Origin: Penelope pileata
Lineage: Eukaryota; Chordata; Aves; Galliformes; Cracidae
Length of the DNA: 64,000 nucleotides
NCBI GenBank assembly: GCA_013396635.1
Contig: WBMW01005537.1
Span: 1 to 64,000, forward strand
Direction of reading: 5' to 3'
Notes under the pieces: generated by a model
Database searches by the model: none
Seen by the model: only the letters and a program-made list of their open reading frames with translations
What the model was told of the DNA's origin: nothing
Translations under genes and position numbers: made by a program
Part shown: piece after piece, positions 22,868 through 35,390 of the stretch
Numbering within the stretch: position 1 is the first letter of the stretch
Layout of the letters: every line of letters begins with the position of its first letter

Positions 22868-24482
22868 AAAATATACATGATTAGCTTTTAATGTTCAAAC
22901 TACAGGCATTGCAAAGGGCTGGGAAAAGCAGGACATGGTAAAACCTGTCAATTAAAGCCATTTTTCTTGGTGATTGCATTTTTATAGGTAGCACCCAGTG
23001 CACATCTGAAAGCACTAACGCTGCTGATCCTGACACAGTCCATGCAAGAGGCAGAACACAAACACAGGTATAAGGAAAGGGCATTTTTTTTGCAGATATA
23101 TTGGACAGTGGCATTTTCCCATACAGAAAAGAAGAAGAAATCACTTCCCTATGTGCTGATGCTCTTGTTTTTGATGCATTAGCCGCGCAGGACCAGTAGC
23201 TTTGCAAAGGAAAAGTAGCACAGGGTGCCTCATCCAAGCCCTATGGGGCTGCTACCACCCGTGATGGGTTTATTTGCTGGCTCCAGGGGGTCTTGCCCCT
23301 TTAATTAGAGCTTGCCTTGAGAGAAGGGGTAAGGTGGGGCTATAAATGAGGCACCTGTGCAGAGGTGCAGAGCTGCAGCAGGCTGCTTGCTGGGACAGGT
23401 GGAGGCAGTGGCCCACCCACTTCCCAGGCAGTGAATGCAGTAACCAGGTGGGAAACTCCTTAGCGGATCTTCCAGCAAAGCTCATGTTGCAGGTGAGATT
23501 TCCAGTTCTCATCTAATTGCCTGGATGCTGCTCGTGGCCCATTAGAGGACCTTTTCACGGTTCTGTGCTTCAGAAATCTTTGACAAGAAGACACAGTAAA
23601 AACTTGATGGCCCAAGAAAGTAATTTCCCAGCTTCAGGTAAGTCTCTTTGGATTTTACATGTGGAGGGAATGGCTGCTTCACCTCCACTCTGAGAGAACT
23701 GAGCTGTTGCTTATTTGTTGAATGAGCACAGGGAGGGACAAATCCAGCTCTAGGGAAGGACCTGGCTCCAGTCCCCATCTCCTTGAACGTGGATTTCTGT
23801 GCTTCCAGGTCATTCTGGCAAACTTGGGTTGTGCTTTCACTCCACACTGGTGTTCTCTCTTTTTTTTGTTTTTTTTTCCCCCCCTTTTTCTTCTTTACAT
23901 ATTGATTTGTCCAAACTCAAGATGAAAGCCCTGAGTCCTTTGAGATCCATAATGGAGGTTTTTGACCAAAGCTCTTATTTCTTCAACATTTAACGTACCT
24001 TTATCTGTTCCTAACATCAATGCATGTAACAAGGCTTCCCTCCCAGGTTAGGCGAATTATCACTTCAAAGCTTAGAAGTGAAAGCTGAAATTCCAGCCCT
24101 GTATCTCCATAAATCTGGTGGGTTGTGCTCCATGTAGGAACAAGCAGGACAGCAGGAGGGGAGAAGCATCTGCTCAGTGCCCAGCTAACATCCAGCTTAC
24201 ACAGAGCACCGTTCGCTGGGAGTTGTTTTCAGCCGAGGTGCGTGGGCACTGGCAAAGCGAGCTCTATTGTATTAACGTTCTCTTAAAGATTCAAAAGTGT
24301 TACCCAGCAGAAAGAACTGCCAATTCCCTCAACTTATTTAATAGACTTTCTAATGTATACTTAACAAAAAAAACTGGATGGTGGAGTTTTCTTCTCAAGC
24401 TGTCTAGGCTTGCTATCAGGAGCAGCTTCAAAGCCATTTTTCTTTTCATATGCTTGTCTGGTGTGTGTCACTGAGCGTGATT
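22868..24482 (+). repeat. 1.6 kb duplicated segment, copy 2 (starts at gap)
   Basis: This segment begins with the first base after the gap and repeats 21024-22635. It then runs on without interruption into unique sequence from 24483. Relative to copy 1 it has a GGAAAA insertion near 23210 and loses one and two bases in the segments near 23292 and 23690. It holds no gene. Confidence 0.95.
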
Positions 24483-27400
24483 ACTTTTTCCTAAATGAAT
24501 AGATAACTTTGCCTTATAAATAAGTAGAACACCAGGATTTTTTTTTCTTTGACACTATTGGGCTGAATCTCAGGGTGTCTTAGTGCAGTGTGTTCATTAT
24601 TTAATGAAAATTGTCTTTTTCTTTCTACCTGAATTTGTTTCTGAGTAATATATTTTTGCCGTAGTGCATTCAAACACGTCTGAAATATTAACGAGGCAAG
24701 CAATGTCCCATTTCAATTGAAGTTTGCCATAAGATCCACGCAATCCTTCACAGCTCTGTCTTTAGTAAAGATGACAATGGAAAAATAAGATTTTCTCCCC
24801 AGTCAAATGTTCTAGCTGGATTTCAGTGTGACAGCCATGAGCTGAGCACTGGCTGAACTCCTGACAGCTGTCAGGAGAAGGGTGCTCACCTCTGTGCAAG
24901 TTCTTGATGTAAGATTTTTTGGGCAATGTGTTTGCTTTTGGTCAAATTCCCAAGGCCCTCGTTAAACAGGATGGCTGCTAGAAAATACAGACTGCCCCAT
25001 ATAAGGTGGTGCAGTGCTTTCATGGCCATAATGATTTTCAGTCCAAAGGTTTTGCCCCCCTGGCTTGGGCAGATCTGAGCTGTTCCTGGGGTGGGCAGGG
25101 AGCTGGGGTTTGCCTGGAGGTGCTGGAGGATGCCCCAACCCTCACTGCCTGGTCCAGCTGCTGGGGGCTGAATGCTTTCAGTATAATGTGATGAAGTTAC
25201 CTATGGAGATCTTTGCCTGAAGGGTTAAATGGTAAAACTGGAGCACAAAAGCAACCCATGGGGCTTGGCATCACCAGCAGGGATGGCTGAGCTGCAGTGG
25301 TCAGCTCAGGAATGAGGGCTGTGCCTGGAGGGAGGCTGAGCAGAGCTGCAGTTCCTGGCTTCGTTAGCAGAGGTCTCACCCCAGCTGTGCTGCAGCTTTC
25401 CAGGAGTCCCACACCTCTCAAAGCTGCCTTCCAGGAAACCCAGCCTCCTTTGTGACCTGAGCAGAAAGCAGGCTTTGCAGATGAGAAGCTCTCACGGATC
25501 CACGCTGGAGCTGCTGAGCCTCTTTGCATCACCTACAAACCCACTTTCCTCAGCTCGCTGACTTCTGTCAGGGCTGCCTGATGCTGGCTGTGTTCAGACC
25601 TTGTGGTGAGAGATCTGAGTTTGGGAGTGCTGATGTGAGCATGGAGGAAAGCTGCTTGCTTCCCCACCAGGAAAATTAGCTCTGATCCCAAGCAGCTGCC
25701 CCACAGAGGCAGGAATGCATTCAAACCCTGGGAGCGTGAATCACTCTGCACAAATCCTCATCTATGGGGCTGGGAGCAATGCTGGGGAGAGCTGAGCACC
25801 TCTCCTATCTCCCAGCTCTGCTGCTGATTTGCAACCAGAACGTGAGCCTCAAGAATGCACATCTAAGGGAGATGCCCCATAGCTGAGGGGCAGGAAACCT
25901 CCTGCATAGCAGGGGACTTGGAAACCTCTGACACCAGAGACCTGCAGCCATCCTCTCGCCTTCCCTAAATGCTCCTTGCTTCTATTTCTTCTTTCCCCAT
26001 TTGTCACTGCTGGCTGAGTTCTATGAAAATCACCACCATCCTGTTTGTGCTGCAGACGCGTGGCCCAGGCACCGCTGTGTTTGCAGAATCACCGCGGGGC
26101 TGAGCCAGCGGGCTGCGTGCGAGCTGGAGATTTGGCTCCAGAACTGCCTCTTAAACCACCATCCAGGAGGGTCTGAATAGACTCATGGCAGAGATGCAAA
26201 CACTCCACCTCCTTTCTGAAAATACCTCATACATGGCCCTATTCAGGGGATATGTTTCTCTATTTTCTTATACAGAAGCCAGCTTCGTGTTTCTGCTGGT
26301 GGGTCTCGTCCTGGGCTCATTTGCACTGCTGTCAGCTGGCAGTAACCCCTCTGAAGCCAGCATATAAAATGAAGCTCTGTGCCACGTTTACATATTCTGC
26401 TCCTTACAGCATCATTTGTCCTAGTTTTTAAGCAGAGTGACTTTGTAGGAATTTCATTATGGAGCACAAGTTTCATCAGTCCGTTCTGCTGGTTTTGCTG
26501 GAGGTGCCTGAACATGGTCTATTTTTTCTGAATCCTTTGAACTGATAAGTGTATTTGCCTGCCCTGTTGGAAGGGGGGGGGAAAAAGCAGCATGTGTGTC
26601 ACATTTCTGGGAAAAAAGACAGGTTGTTGTTGTAGGGAAAGGGCTTTCTGTACTAAGAAGAATGCTCCCAGTGCCACTTTGGGATGCAAATATGGACAAT
26701 CTGAGGATAATTTGGAGGATCTCAGACTTGTGGCACAGTGCTGATAATTGATTTCAGCCCATCTGTGAGATGAGCACCTGCTGTGCAGAATGGCTCTGCT
26801 GGGATTGCTGCTCCTACTTGGCCACAGCAAAGTCTCCATTGCTGACCATGAGGTTGGGGACATGTTTGCTAAAATCCAAACCACGTCCTGGAGCCTTGTT
26901 AACAGTGTGGTTGTGATGCTCTCAACACGTTGCCTTGACACTTCTGCATTCTGTGGGTTTTAATGAGATTCTTTCTAAACAAAATTAATTCCATCACTAA
27001 ATAATGCATTTGGCCTCCAACCTGACTTGTGCTAATTGCTCAAGTGCTGAATGAGTTTTAAATCTTATTTGGAAGCATGATAGAGTTTGTCTTATTAAAG
27101 GCACCTAAGGTGAGTTTTTCTTTTCTTTTAAGACCGCAATTGGTCTCCGGTGAAACCAAACAGACAACGCAATAATTTTCACTAAACTAATTATCAGAGC
27201 GGAAGGTGCTAACGTGTTTTGCCAACTGGGTCTCATGTCTCCTCAGTTAACGTGTGGCTGTCCAACAAGACTTTGCCCCTTGCTCGCTGTTCTGCAGCCG
27301 TGTGAATGTGCTCAGGCTGCATTGCCTCTGCCTGAGCTCGCAGGGACTTCAGGCACTAATTCACCTGGATTCTTAGGGGTAGCGGGCTTCTGAGCTTCCT

Positions 27401-27589
27401 GCTTGAAAAGTCCCAAGAACCCAATCAAAGTTTAATCTTCTTCAACTACATCGGGCAGGGAGGTACCCAAAGGCAATGACAACTTCTGAAAACAGTCGCA
27501 AAGTATTTCTTCAAACTTTTTTAAATGATTTTTTGTGCACAGAGGTGTGATCCTGAGCGTTTGTGTTGTGTGCTGGGGCTGACAAGGTG
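24483..27589. other. Intergenic, no gene seen
   Basis: Non-coding DNA with short chance frames on both strands. AT-rich stretches around 26980-27250 look less degenerate than their surroundings and could be conserved non-coding sequence, which the sequence alone cannot show. Confidence 0.55.
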
Positions 27590-27591
27590 CA

Positions 27592-27664
27592 AGGAATCAT
27601 ACCATCATAGGACAGCTTAGGTTGGAAGGGACCTTCAAGATCATCTAGTTCCAACAAGGGATGA
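27592..27664 (-). mobile_element. CR1 LINE 3'-end fragment
   Basis: The words GAATCATACCATCATAGG and GGTTGGAAGGGACCTTCAAG followed by ATCATCTAGTTCCAAC are the characteristic 3' end of the avian CR1 retroposon, read here as the reverse complement, so the element lies on the minus strand. Only about 70 bases remain, with no reverse-transcriptase coding part. It is a dead 5'-truncated copy. Confidence 0.9.
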
Positions 27665-30600
27665 CTTCTCGCTTCAATTAACTGCAGTGCGCAATGAGTG
27701 GGCTTTAAAAAGTGACTGAACAAATCAAGAGTCTGCAGAAATGCTGCCCGCAAAGCGCCAGGAGCCCTGGGTGCTAAGGAAAATGTCCTCTTTGTGGAAG
27801 GGAAAAAAGATGAAGACTGAAAGAAAAGAAGGGACGTGAAGTTTCACCTCAAGCAACTGCAGCGTGTGCTTTGCTGTCTCCCTTTGTAGCAGGCAGCATT
27901 TAAAGGGAATTGCAGCTTTAGTAAGGGCTGGGATTTGCCTGTGTGATTACCATTACTCCGCCGAACAAATAAACAAAACACAATTATCTTTGAGTGTTGC
28001 TCAGGCTAATGTGTAGAAAAGGCACTGGGGAGCAGGGGACAGAGGGCTAAAATCATTAATTGGTAATGGCCTCGGTGTATTTGTCAGCAGGCTGTGCTCA
28101 GAGAGCCGAACGGGAAGCAAGCAAGCTGCAGAAAAACAAACTTGCAGCGAACCTTGTCACTTGTGTTTATTTAACAGCCTGTCACAAGCAGAAAACGTGG
28201 ATCAAAGGTAGTAAACAGAAGGAAGGAGCAGTTTCAGTCCAAGGCATCCGCTCTGCCTTGCGTCAGGGTTCACTCCCGGCTCGGGGTATGTTCTGCCACA
28301 TCGCGTTACATCAGGCGCGGCCTGAGATGACGGAGCCTAATGCAGCGTGAGTGTTGGGGACGGGAGGTAAAACAGCAACCCGCTGGTGTCTTATTCATTA
28401 GTCCCCGTGGGTTCAGGGTTACCCGGCACAGAGATGCTGTTGGAGCGAGGTGGGGAGCTGAGATTGCTGGGCTGTGCTCGGTGAGAGCATTGAAAACTGC
28501 TTGTGGGGTTTGAGGTTGTCCTCATCTGCCTCCAGAGCAAAGTGCTCTGGGAGGGAGCTTGGGTGTACTTCTTCCTGGCCATTTGGAAAAACATTTGTAA
28601 AAGAGCACTTCCTTCTAATTTTTTTATTTTTAAAAAAGTTTTTCTCGATTTCTACTTTTTTCCCCCACGTTTAGTCTCAAATTGTGTTACTGGACTGCAC
28701 CTTCCCCTTACTCAGCGACGAGCACTCCTCCTGCCCCCTCAGCTCAAACACGCAGGGTGCAGTTTGTTGGTTCTGGTGCTGGAGGTGGTGGCATCTCGCT
28801 CCTCCCCAGGCCATGGCTGCAGCACTGCACACCTCCCCTGTGCCCCAGCAGAGCTGGCTGCTCGCCCCACACAGCCTGCAGCCCTCGGACACGTTTCCTG
28901 CCAGGCAATCTGGGACTGAAGCTTAAATGAAGAAGAAACGGGAGAAGATGGCTGGGGAAAGACCTGAGGGAAACATGCTCTTTGAAAAATGTGTTGTTCA
29001 GCTAGCAAAGAGCAAAATGAACTTGAAATTCAACAAACTAATAATTTTTGTTTTCATCAGAAAATCTGGGATGGGAGACTGAATGAAAATGTTGGAGTTT
29101 TTCAGGAATTTTAATGGCAAATGCTCCTCTTCTCTCCCAGCCAGCACCAGCGCTAAGACCAACGAGCAATTAGGAATTGCCACCAATAATGGAAATGATT
29201 TATATTGTTATTGTACTGCCAAACATCTTACATGTACAGTCAGCTTTTGAGTGTTGTTCATCTGTATCCAGTGAAGATGACTGCACACATCTGTGTCCAA
29301 CAGCAGCAAGCAGACTCAGCAACTGTCTGCTCCATTCGCAGCTTGGATGGAGGCACCAAACCTGGGGTTGTCAATCTCCTTCTCCAGCTGCAGAACGTGT
29401 GCCTCCTGGTCATGCCAGAGTTGTTGCCTTCAGGATTAAGAGATATTGATGAATTTACTTAGCAACCTGCTTTGCAACCCCAAGTTGGCTTGCACCAGTC
29501 CCTGGGGTTGCACATCTCCCCCATCCTTGGCTAGAAAGACCAAGCCCGTGCAATGCTGGGAAGCAAGAGGTGAGCAGGGATGGACTTGTGCCATGTTTTA
29601 GGCTTGAATCATGTTTATTCTTCAAGCATGGGCTGGCTGCTCTGATATCCAGATGTTGGCTAATCAGAGCCAACCTCTTTTGGTTTCAAAAATATTTCTT
29701 GTGTTTCCATTAGGTTGATGGCTTTGGGTAGGAGTTGCAGAAGTGCTGTAATCCACATGGTGCATGCCCCTGGAGGCTCAGGCTGGGGATAATCACATCC
29801 TTTTTTATACTGCTGATAATTAACCATTAAAACAATTTACTAATGGATGTAGTGGCTTCTTTAAATGATGAATTGATATGTTCTAGCACAGCCATGAGAA
29901 ATGGGCTTGATGTAAATATTACTGAGCGCAAAGCCTGCCTGCGTTATAGCCTGTTGAGGTCAGAATCTATTAGCAATAATTTCTCGTGGCCTAAATTCTC
30001 TTTGTCTATGGAGTAGAGTTTTTCTTCTACAGAAATTATTCCAAGAACTTGAAAAACAGAGCTGCATATGCTCTATCATATGGCAGCGTATGGTCTCATT
30101 TGCTAAGTGGAGGAGAGGGGAGCTTGTATAAACTCCAGCCAAGGATACAGCAATATTACCCAAATATATTAAATGTATTGGGTCTCTTGATTAAAAGTGG
30201 ATGAACTCTGTGCGTGTAGATGAAACTGTACTTACTGGCATGAAGTGAACGAGCCTAATCAGAGTAATAGTGTTGAATGGCTGTAACATCTGTTAATTCA
30301 ACGTGGAAAAGAGTTTTACCTGATTCTTTATTTTTAATAGAACTGCAGTATTTTCACAACTGTCACAGAAATTTTAACTAGATATCTGAAATCTTCCAGA
30401 TCTTGTCAAATTAATTTCTGAACTCTCGGCATTTCTGCGACGATACTGTCTTAATTCCTCTTGGAGCATTTTCTTAGAAGACTCTAATAACCAAGTCTAT
30501 TTGGAAAAATAAAGATAAGCTGTTATTTCTCTCTGAGATGACAGTTTTAGTTTTCAAAGGAGAAGGAAAGGATGCTCACTGCTTTCCTTCATGCAGCAGC

Positions 30601-32959
30601 AATATTTTCAGGCGTGGGACTCACGAAACAAAGCGTTCCTCAGTGTAGGCAAAGGGATATTTCTTTACATCTAACTGTTGCACTTGGATGGAAAGGTCAG
30701 GTGTGTCAGAGCTGGTTAAGGCTTTGAAGAAGACAGATGTGTGTATGGAGGAAAAACATAAAGCGGACTGGAATAGCTTAAAGGAATAAGCAGAACTGGA
30801 AGGATCTGGGCTTTAAATTTCGCTCTGCTATTGAGGTCATTGTTAGCTCTCTTCCTGCAGTCACAAAAAAACATCTTGGGAGCCAGGTGTAGAAAAAGCA
30901 GAAAAATGAAATATTAAAGGCAGTTTTCTGGTTATCTCAACTGCTGCAATCACAACACTGCAAATTGCTGCAAGCTTTTAGCAACTGAGTAAAATCCACT
31001 CCACCTTTCTTTCCTCCCATGGACAGGCTGCTCATCCTTCTCCAGCCCTGGCTTGGGACTGTGGGATGTTGCTGGCCATGCTACCAGAGTGGGGAAGGTG
31101 GTTCCTGCAGCCTTGGAGACCCCATGGGCTGTGTGGTTTTGGCCACGTTTCAGCCCTTCTGTTACAGGAGGGCCTCCAGAACACCAGCACTGCCCAGCAC
31201 TCTCCAGTCCCAATTTCCCACATGGGAAACCCACGGGCTCTCTCCCACCTCCACCAGGCTGCAAGCTTGAAACCAACCATAAAAAAAACCCACAAACAAA
31301 GCGGTATGGTTTGTCTAAATAAAAAGAAAAGCCCCTACATATAATTAGTTGATTGCAAATTAGAACAGTTTCTATCATTTTCTTCTGCAGATCTGTGGTC
31401 CGGGGTGGCTGTGGGTGTCTCTCATCAGACCATACTCATTAAATAATCCTTCCTGCACTCCCTGCCCCTTTGGTTTCTCTGCCTCCACGATGTTGCATGA
31501 GGGACTGATTTTGGAGATTGAAAAGCTTCTGCATCTTCTCATTACCTCTGCAATGTCCCCTCTGAGAGGGGATTTGAATTTCTGATCGTTTGCATGTAAT
31601 CTGTGGTGTGCCATGTTCACCGTTCCTATTTATTTCCCGTTTTAACGCTTGTAAGCCTGGAATGCTCCCCTTGCAGAGGCACTGGTGGGATCAGAGTTAT
31701 GGGTAGAAAGTCAACACCTGCCAGCTTGTACAGCTGAGATACTGTGGTTTTGTTTTTTTTTCCTTGCTACCTAGGAACCATTGTACTAAGTGGTCTGGTT
31801 GGAATAATTTCCTGTGGAAAATGTTAAAAAAAAAAAACAACAAATCCAATAAAAAGGCAAAAGTACTTGCTACAGTCAGTCACCCAAATAACACAAAAGA
31901 AAGGGAGTGTAAGGAAAGGTTAGGAGTTTTCATTTGGGGTTCCAAATTCCCTGTTAGAATATCTTCAAATTTCAAGACAAGTAGGCAATTTCTGCAAAAA
32001 GTACTAATAATAATCCATTGAAAGAGTGATTTCTCTTCTCCCTCAAAAAAAAAAAATCAACATGGCAGCTCTAATGGGCTTAATTGTGAAGTCTGAGTGT
32101 CGATGTTGACCTTGTAATGGGTCTCTGCCACGAGAAAAATGGAAAAGTTATTTACATTTTGAACCAGCAAAGCTATTGTTACTTTCTCATTCTCGTTAGT
32201 AAATTATAGTACAATTAATCCCATGGCACCATCATTGTGTGGAGCAGAGTGGAAAGCTAATTCCATTTGGTGGTTTGGGTTTTTGAAACACCAGCCTCAT
32301 TCTTCAACAGTTTCCTTGTAGATATTTAAAAATAAAAATCCAGTTGCATCACCATGCACGTGATGAACCTAACAGAGTATCTAGAGATTTGTCTGTTGAG
32401 TTTCTTAGGCATATACAGGCACTGGATGCAGCACAAAATAAAGGGTATGTATTACTTATTTTCTTAATTGAATTGAATAATTGAGTCTCACATGAGAGGA
32501 AATTTTTCTATTAACAGAGCTAACAGCGCACTGAAAACCTGTAGGTGTGTTCCAGCCCTTTTTTCTGTAGATCACTCAGAAAACAGTGTCTTTATAATAG
32601 TAGTGGCAGTAACCATCTAATAACCTGCATTAGGAAGGCTCCGGGAATTGGCAAGCGTTCTCTTTTTTTACCCATGTTAAATATTTTGTCAAGGCTTTTC
32701 ACAACTCTGGCTGCTGCAATTTGTCGTCTTTCTCCAAAAGCAGCTTTTCTTTCCAGCTGAAGAAACTCGGGCTCTCCTGGGCAAAGCCTCCTGTTCCCCA
32801 ACTGCTCTGTGCAAGGCTCCGAGAGCATCCACCCGGTGCCCAGAGCTTTGCGGGTTCTGCCAGGTGTCCTTTGCTGCCCTTCTGAAAATTTCTGCATTTG
32901 TGGCTTATTGCTAAGTGCCTGTTGTAGAACTGTTTGTCCAAAACTGTATATATTTTTAT
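27665..32959. other. Intergenic, no gene seen
   Basis: Largely AT-rich non-coding DNA. A CpG-rich patch lies at about 28247-28334. Stretches around 29800-30000 and 32060-32270 have the homeodomain-like and low-degeneracy look of conserved non-coding elements, but nothing definite can be called. No repeats other than short poly-T and poly-A runs were seen. Confidence 0.5.
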
Positions 32960-32990
32960 ATGGATATGTGTATATATATAATATATCCAT
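32960..32990. repeat. AT-rich inverted repeat with TA dinucleotide core
   Basis: ATGGATAT at 32960-32967 and ATATCCAT at 32983-32990 are reverse complements around a mostly alternating TA spacer. It is a cruciform- or hairpin-prone site, probably a simple-repeat by-product. Confidence 0.75.
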
Positions 32991-34471
32991 GTTACTGCAG
33001 GAGAAGTATTTAAATATAACATACAGGTCTTACCAGCTAGATATATTTACTCACCATGTTGAGTGCAGGAAGTCTTCAGCTGAAATTGTACCAATTTCAA
33101 ACAATTTTATTCAGAGCATTTGCGGGATGTAAGGCAGTGCTGCTTCTTCCAGATCTTCCTTCAGAGCCCTGTTACATCAGAATCTGAATGGGAGGGGGCA
33201 GGGGCAGCCATTGGGACCTTGTGCTCACTGAAGATGCTGTCTGTGTCCTAAAGCTATGGTGCTTGGTGAACGGCCTTGAGCGGAGAGGCAGCATCCAAGG
33301 TGTGAAGAGACTTAAAATCAATAGGTACACCACGTGTCATTTACTCAGTCCAAACAAAATACTTCATTGAGACACTGATGTAGCTTTAAAAATTCATAGT
33401 ACAAATTACAGTCCCACTGAAACGTCTATGGAAAGGTTTAATGGCGTTCTGCTGGCCGTATTTACAGCTCATTTAAAACACTCCATCAGGTGCTTTGCTA
33501 TTATTGCTGCTGCTTTTCTTCCTCTCCCCATTGCTGCTGTCACATCGCAGTCAGGACTCCTGCCACTCCATGCACGTGGTCCCTAAGGAGAAAGGAGGTT
33601 TGCGTCTCTGTGGCTCCAGGCTTCTCTCCCAGCTTCTGGCTTTGCTACTTCTTACCAAGGCGCCATTAAGTGAAACATTATATTTACGAGGCAGCAAGTC
33701 AACTACAGAAGCATCTTTTACTCATTGTCATATTACATATAACAAGGCAGATGCGTTCTAATGAATAGTCTATTAATAAAACCCCAAGTTAATGCAGCTC
33801 TTTGCAGACTGTGTTGTGCTCCAGCCAGCTCTGGAGCAGAGCAGGGCCTCCTCTTCATCACAGGCAGCAAATGTTTTAAGGATGCCTCATCTTTTTGTGG
33901 TTGGGGGGAGGTATCAGACATAGAAATGCTATTAAGACATTAGAACTGCAGTTTCCAGGAACTACTGTAGATCATTTACAGTCTAAGAGGACTTTTGAGT
34001 ACATTTGGTTGATTGTGTGACCATGCTCTGAGCAGCTACATCCATGCTCTCTCCAGTAGTCTTCCCTTGGTGCCAGGTCTTCAATTCTTGATGCCTGTTG
34101 TACAACATGGGCATGACAACACATTTCAGCTTCCCTAGCTCAGTCTTTTCAGGTTTCCTCCATGTCGGAGGCAATCAGTAGGCTCATGGGCAACCTTCGG
34201 TTCTGATGTTTCCAATGTGGCTGCTGGGAGCCTGCCCAGGAGGGGAAGGCTGCATGTATCAGCATGGTGCTGAGTTTAGCCTCATGCAGTCACAGTAACA
34301 TTGAAGTGAGCTGGAATAGCCAGAACTTATAGCAGAAATGATGGAAGCCTTCAGCGCTCCTCAAAGAGCTCATGGGTTGGGAGTGGTTTAAGTCGTGCTC
34401 TTGTTGAGACACAGGCAGATCTCCCATAACACCTGCTGTCTCCCCCTACCTTCTTGGTCTCTATCTGAACA

Positions 34472-34532
34472 CTAATTACATCTAGCATGGAGAACAAAAT
34501 GCTAATTGCATCAAATGTGGAGAACAGGAATG
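34472..34532 (+). repeat. Imperfect 30-bp tandem duplication
   Basis: Two adjacent units (34472-34501 and 34502-34532) both begin CTAATT(A/G)CATC and both contain GTGGAGAACA or CATGGAGAACA near the end. Each unit carries a homeodomain-type TAATT core. Confidence 0.75.
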
Positions 34533-35261
34533 CCATGAGAGAGCCTTGACAGAGAGAGGCTTAAAGCCCTTCGATTTGGAAAACCTCAGCCCAGTGGGGT
34601 TAGGAGTCTCGCAGTACAGCTATAGTCATTTGGGTCAATATCCAATGTCCATATCTATTAGCAGCTCTTTGGACCCATACGGTTATGCACATCTGATCAA
34701 GATCATTTTTTGGTAACCTGTGCTCAGCAGCAGACTGCAGTTCCAGCTCTGGCAGCAGGTCGATCTAAAACGATTTCTCTTTTGTAGAAATAAAAGGGTC
34801 AGAGCAAAGGGAAGATCAGATAAACCTTGTCCTTTTGGAAGCTTGTTTGATAGCTAACCTCTCAGAAGTAATGGCTAGCTTTAATTTTACATTCCAATTT
34901 CCTTTCTTAGCAGACTGAGAATTCATAACACTTTTCCAAGTGAGCCACTGGGGTGTGCTCCCAGAGGACGATTTCTCCAGTGAACAATCAGCTGAAATCC
35001 TAATGAGAAAATCCTTCCACTGGGCAACAGAATTCCTACTTGACTGCTGTGTTATCAGCTCAGAATTATTCAGACAGATCTCAGGAATTCACTCCAGGCA
35101 ATTTAGCAGACAAATTCAGCACAGAACGTTATGATTGATGTAAGTATTTAAGACTTATCCTAAAAACTTGTCTCACTTAATCCGCCTCCTAACACCTTCC
35201 CATCAAAGACTCCTTTTCAGGTTAAAATGCAATCACAGCACAGCAAGCAATTTCCCTTCCA

Positions 35262-35390
35262 GCGGTCGGGGAATGCTCCTCCACCTCCAGGCGCGGGCGA
35301 TGCGTTGTTTCGGAGACGCCGAGCTCGCCGGCAGATTGCCTCATTTTCCACTTGATGTGACTCGAGCGAGCATCACGGGGCCAGCGCGCT
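35262..35390. promoter_or_regulatory. Small CpG-dense patch
   Basis: About 16 CpG dinucleotides fall in 129 bases within otherwise CpG-poor, AT-rich DNA. It is not associated with a recognised exon. Retained CpGs suggest the patch is unmethylated in the germline, as for enhancers or minor promoters. Confidence 0.5.

Noticed and set aside
22563..22884. Open frames spanning the N run
   Set aside because: They consist of undetermined residues across an assembly gap.
21037..23237. Pairs of identical 'genes' on both sides of the gap
   Set aside because: The repeated frames come from the duplicated 1.6 kb segment and show no coding features.
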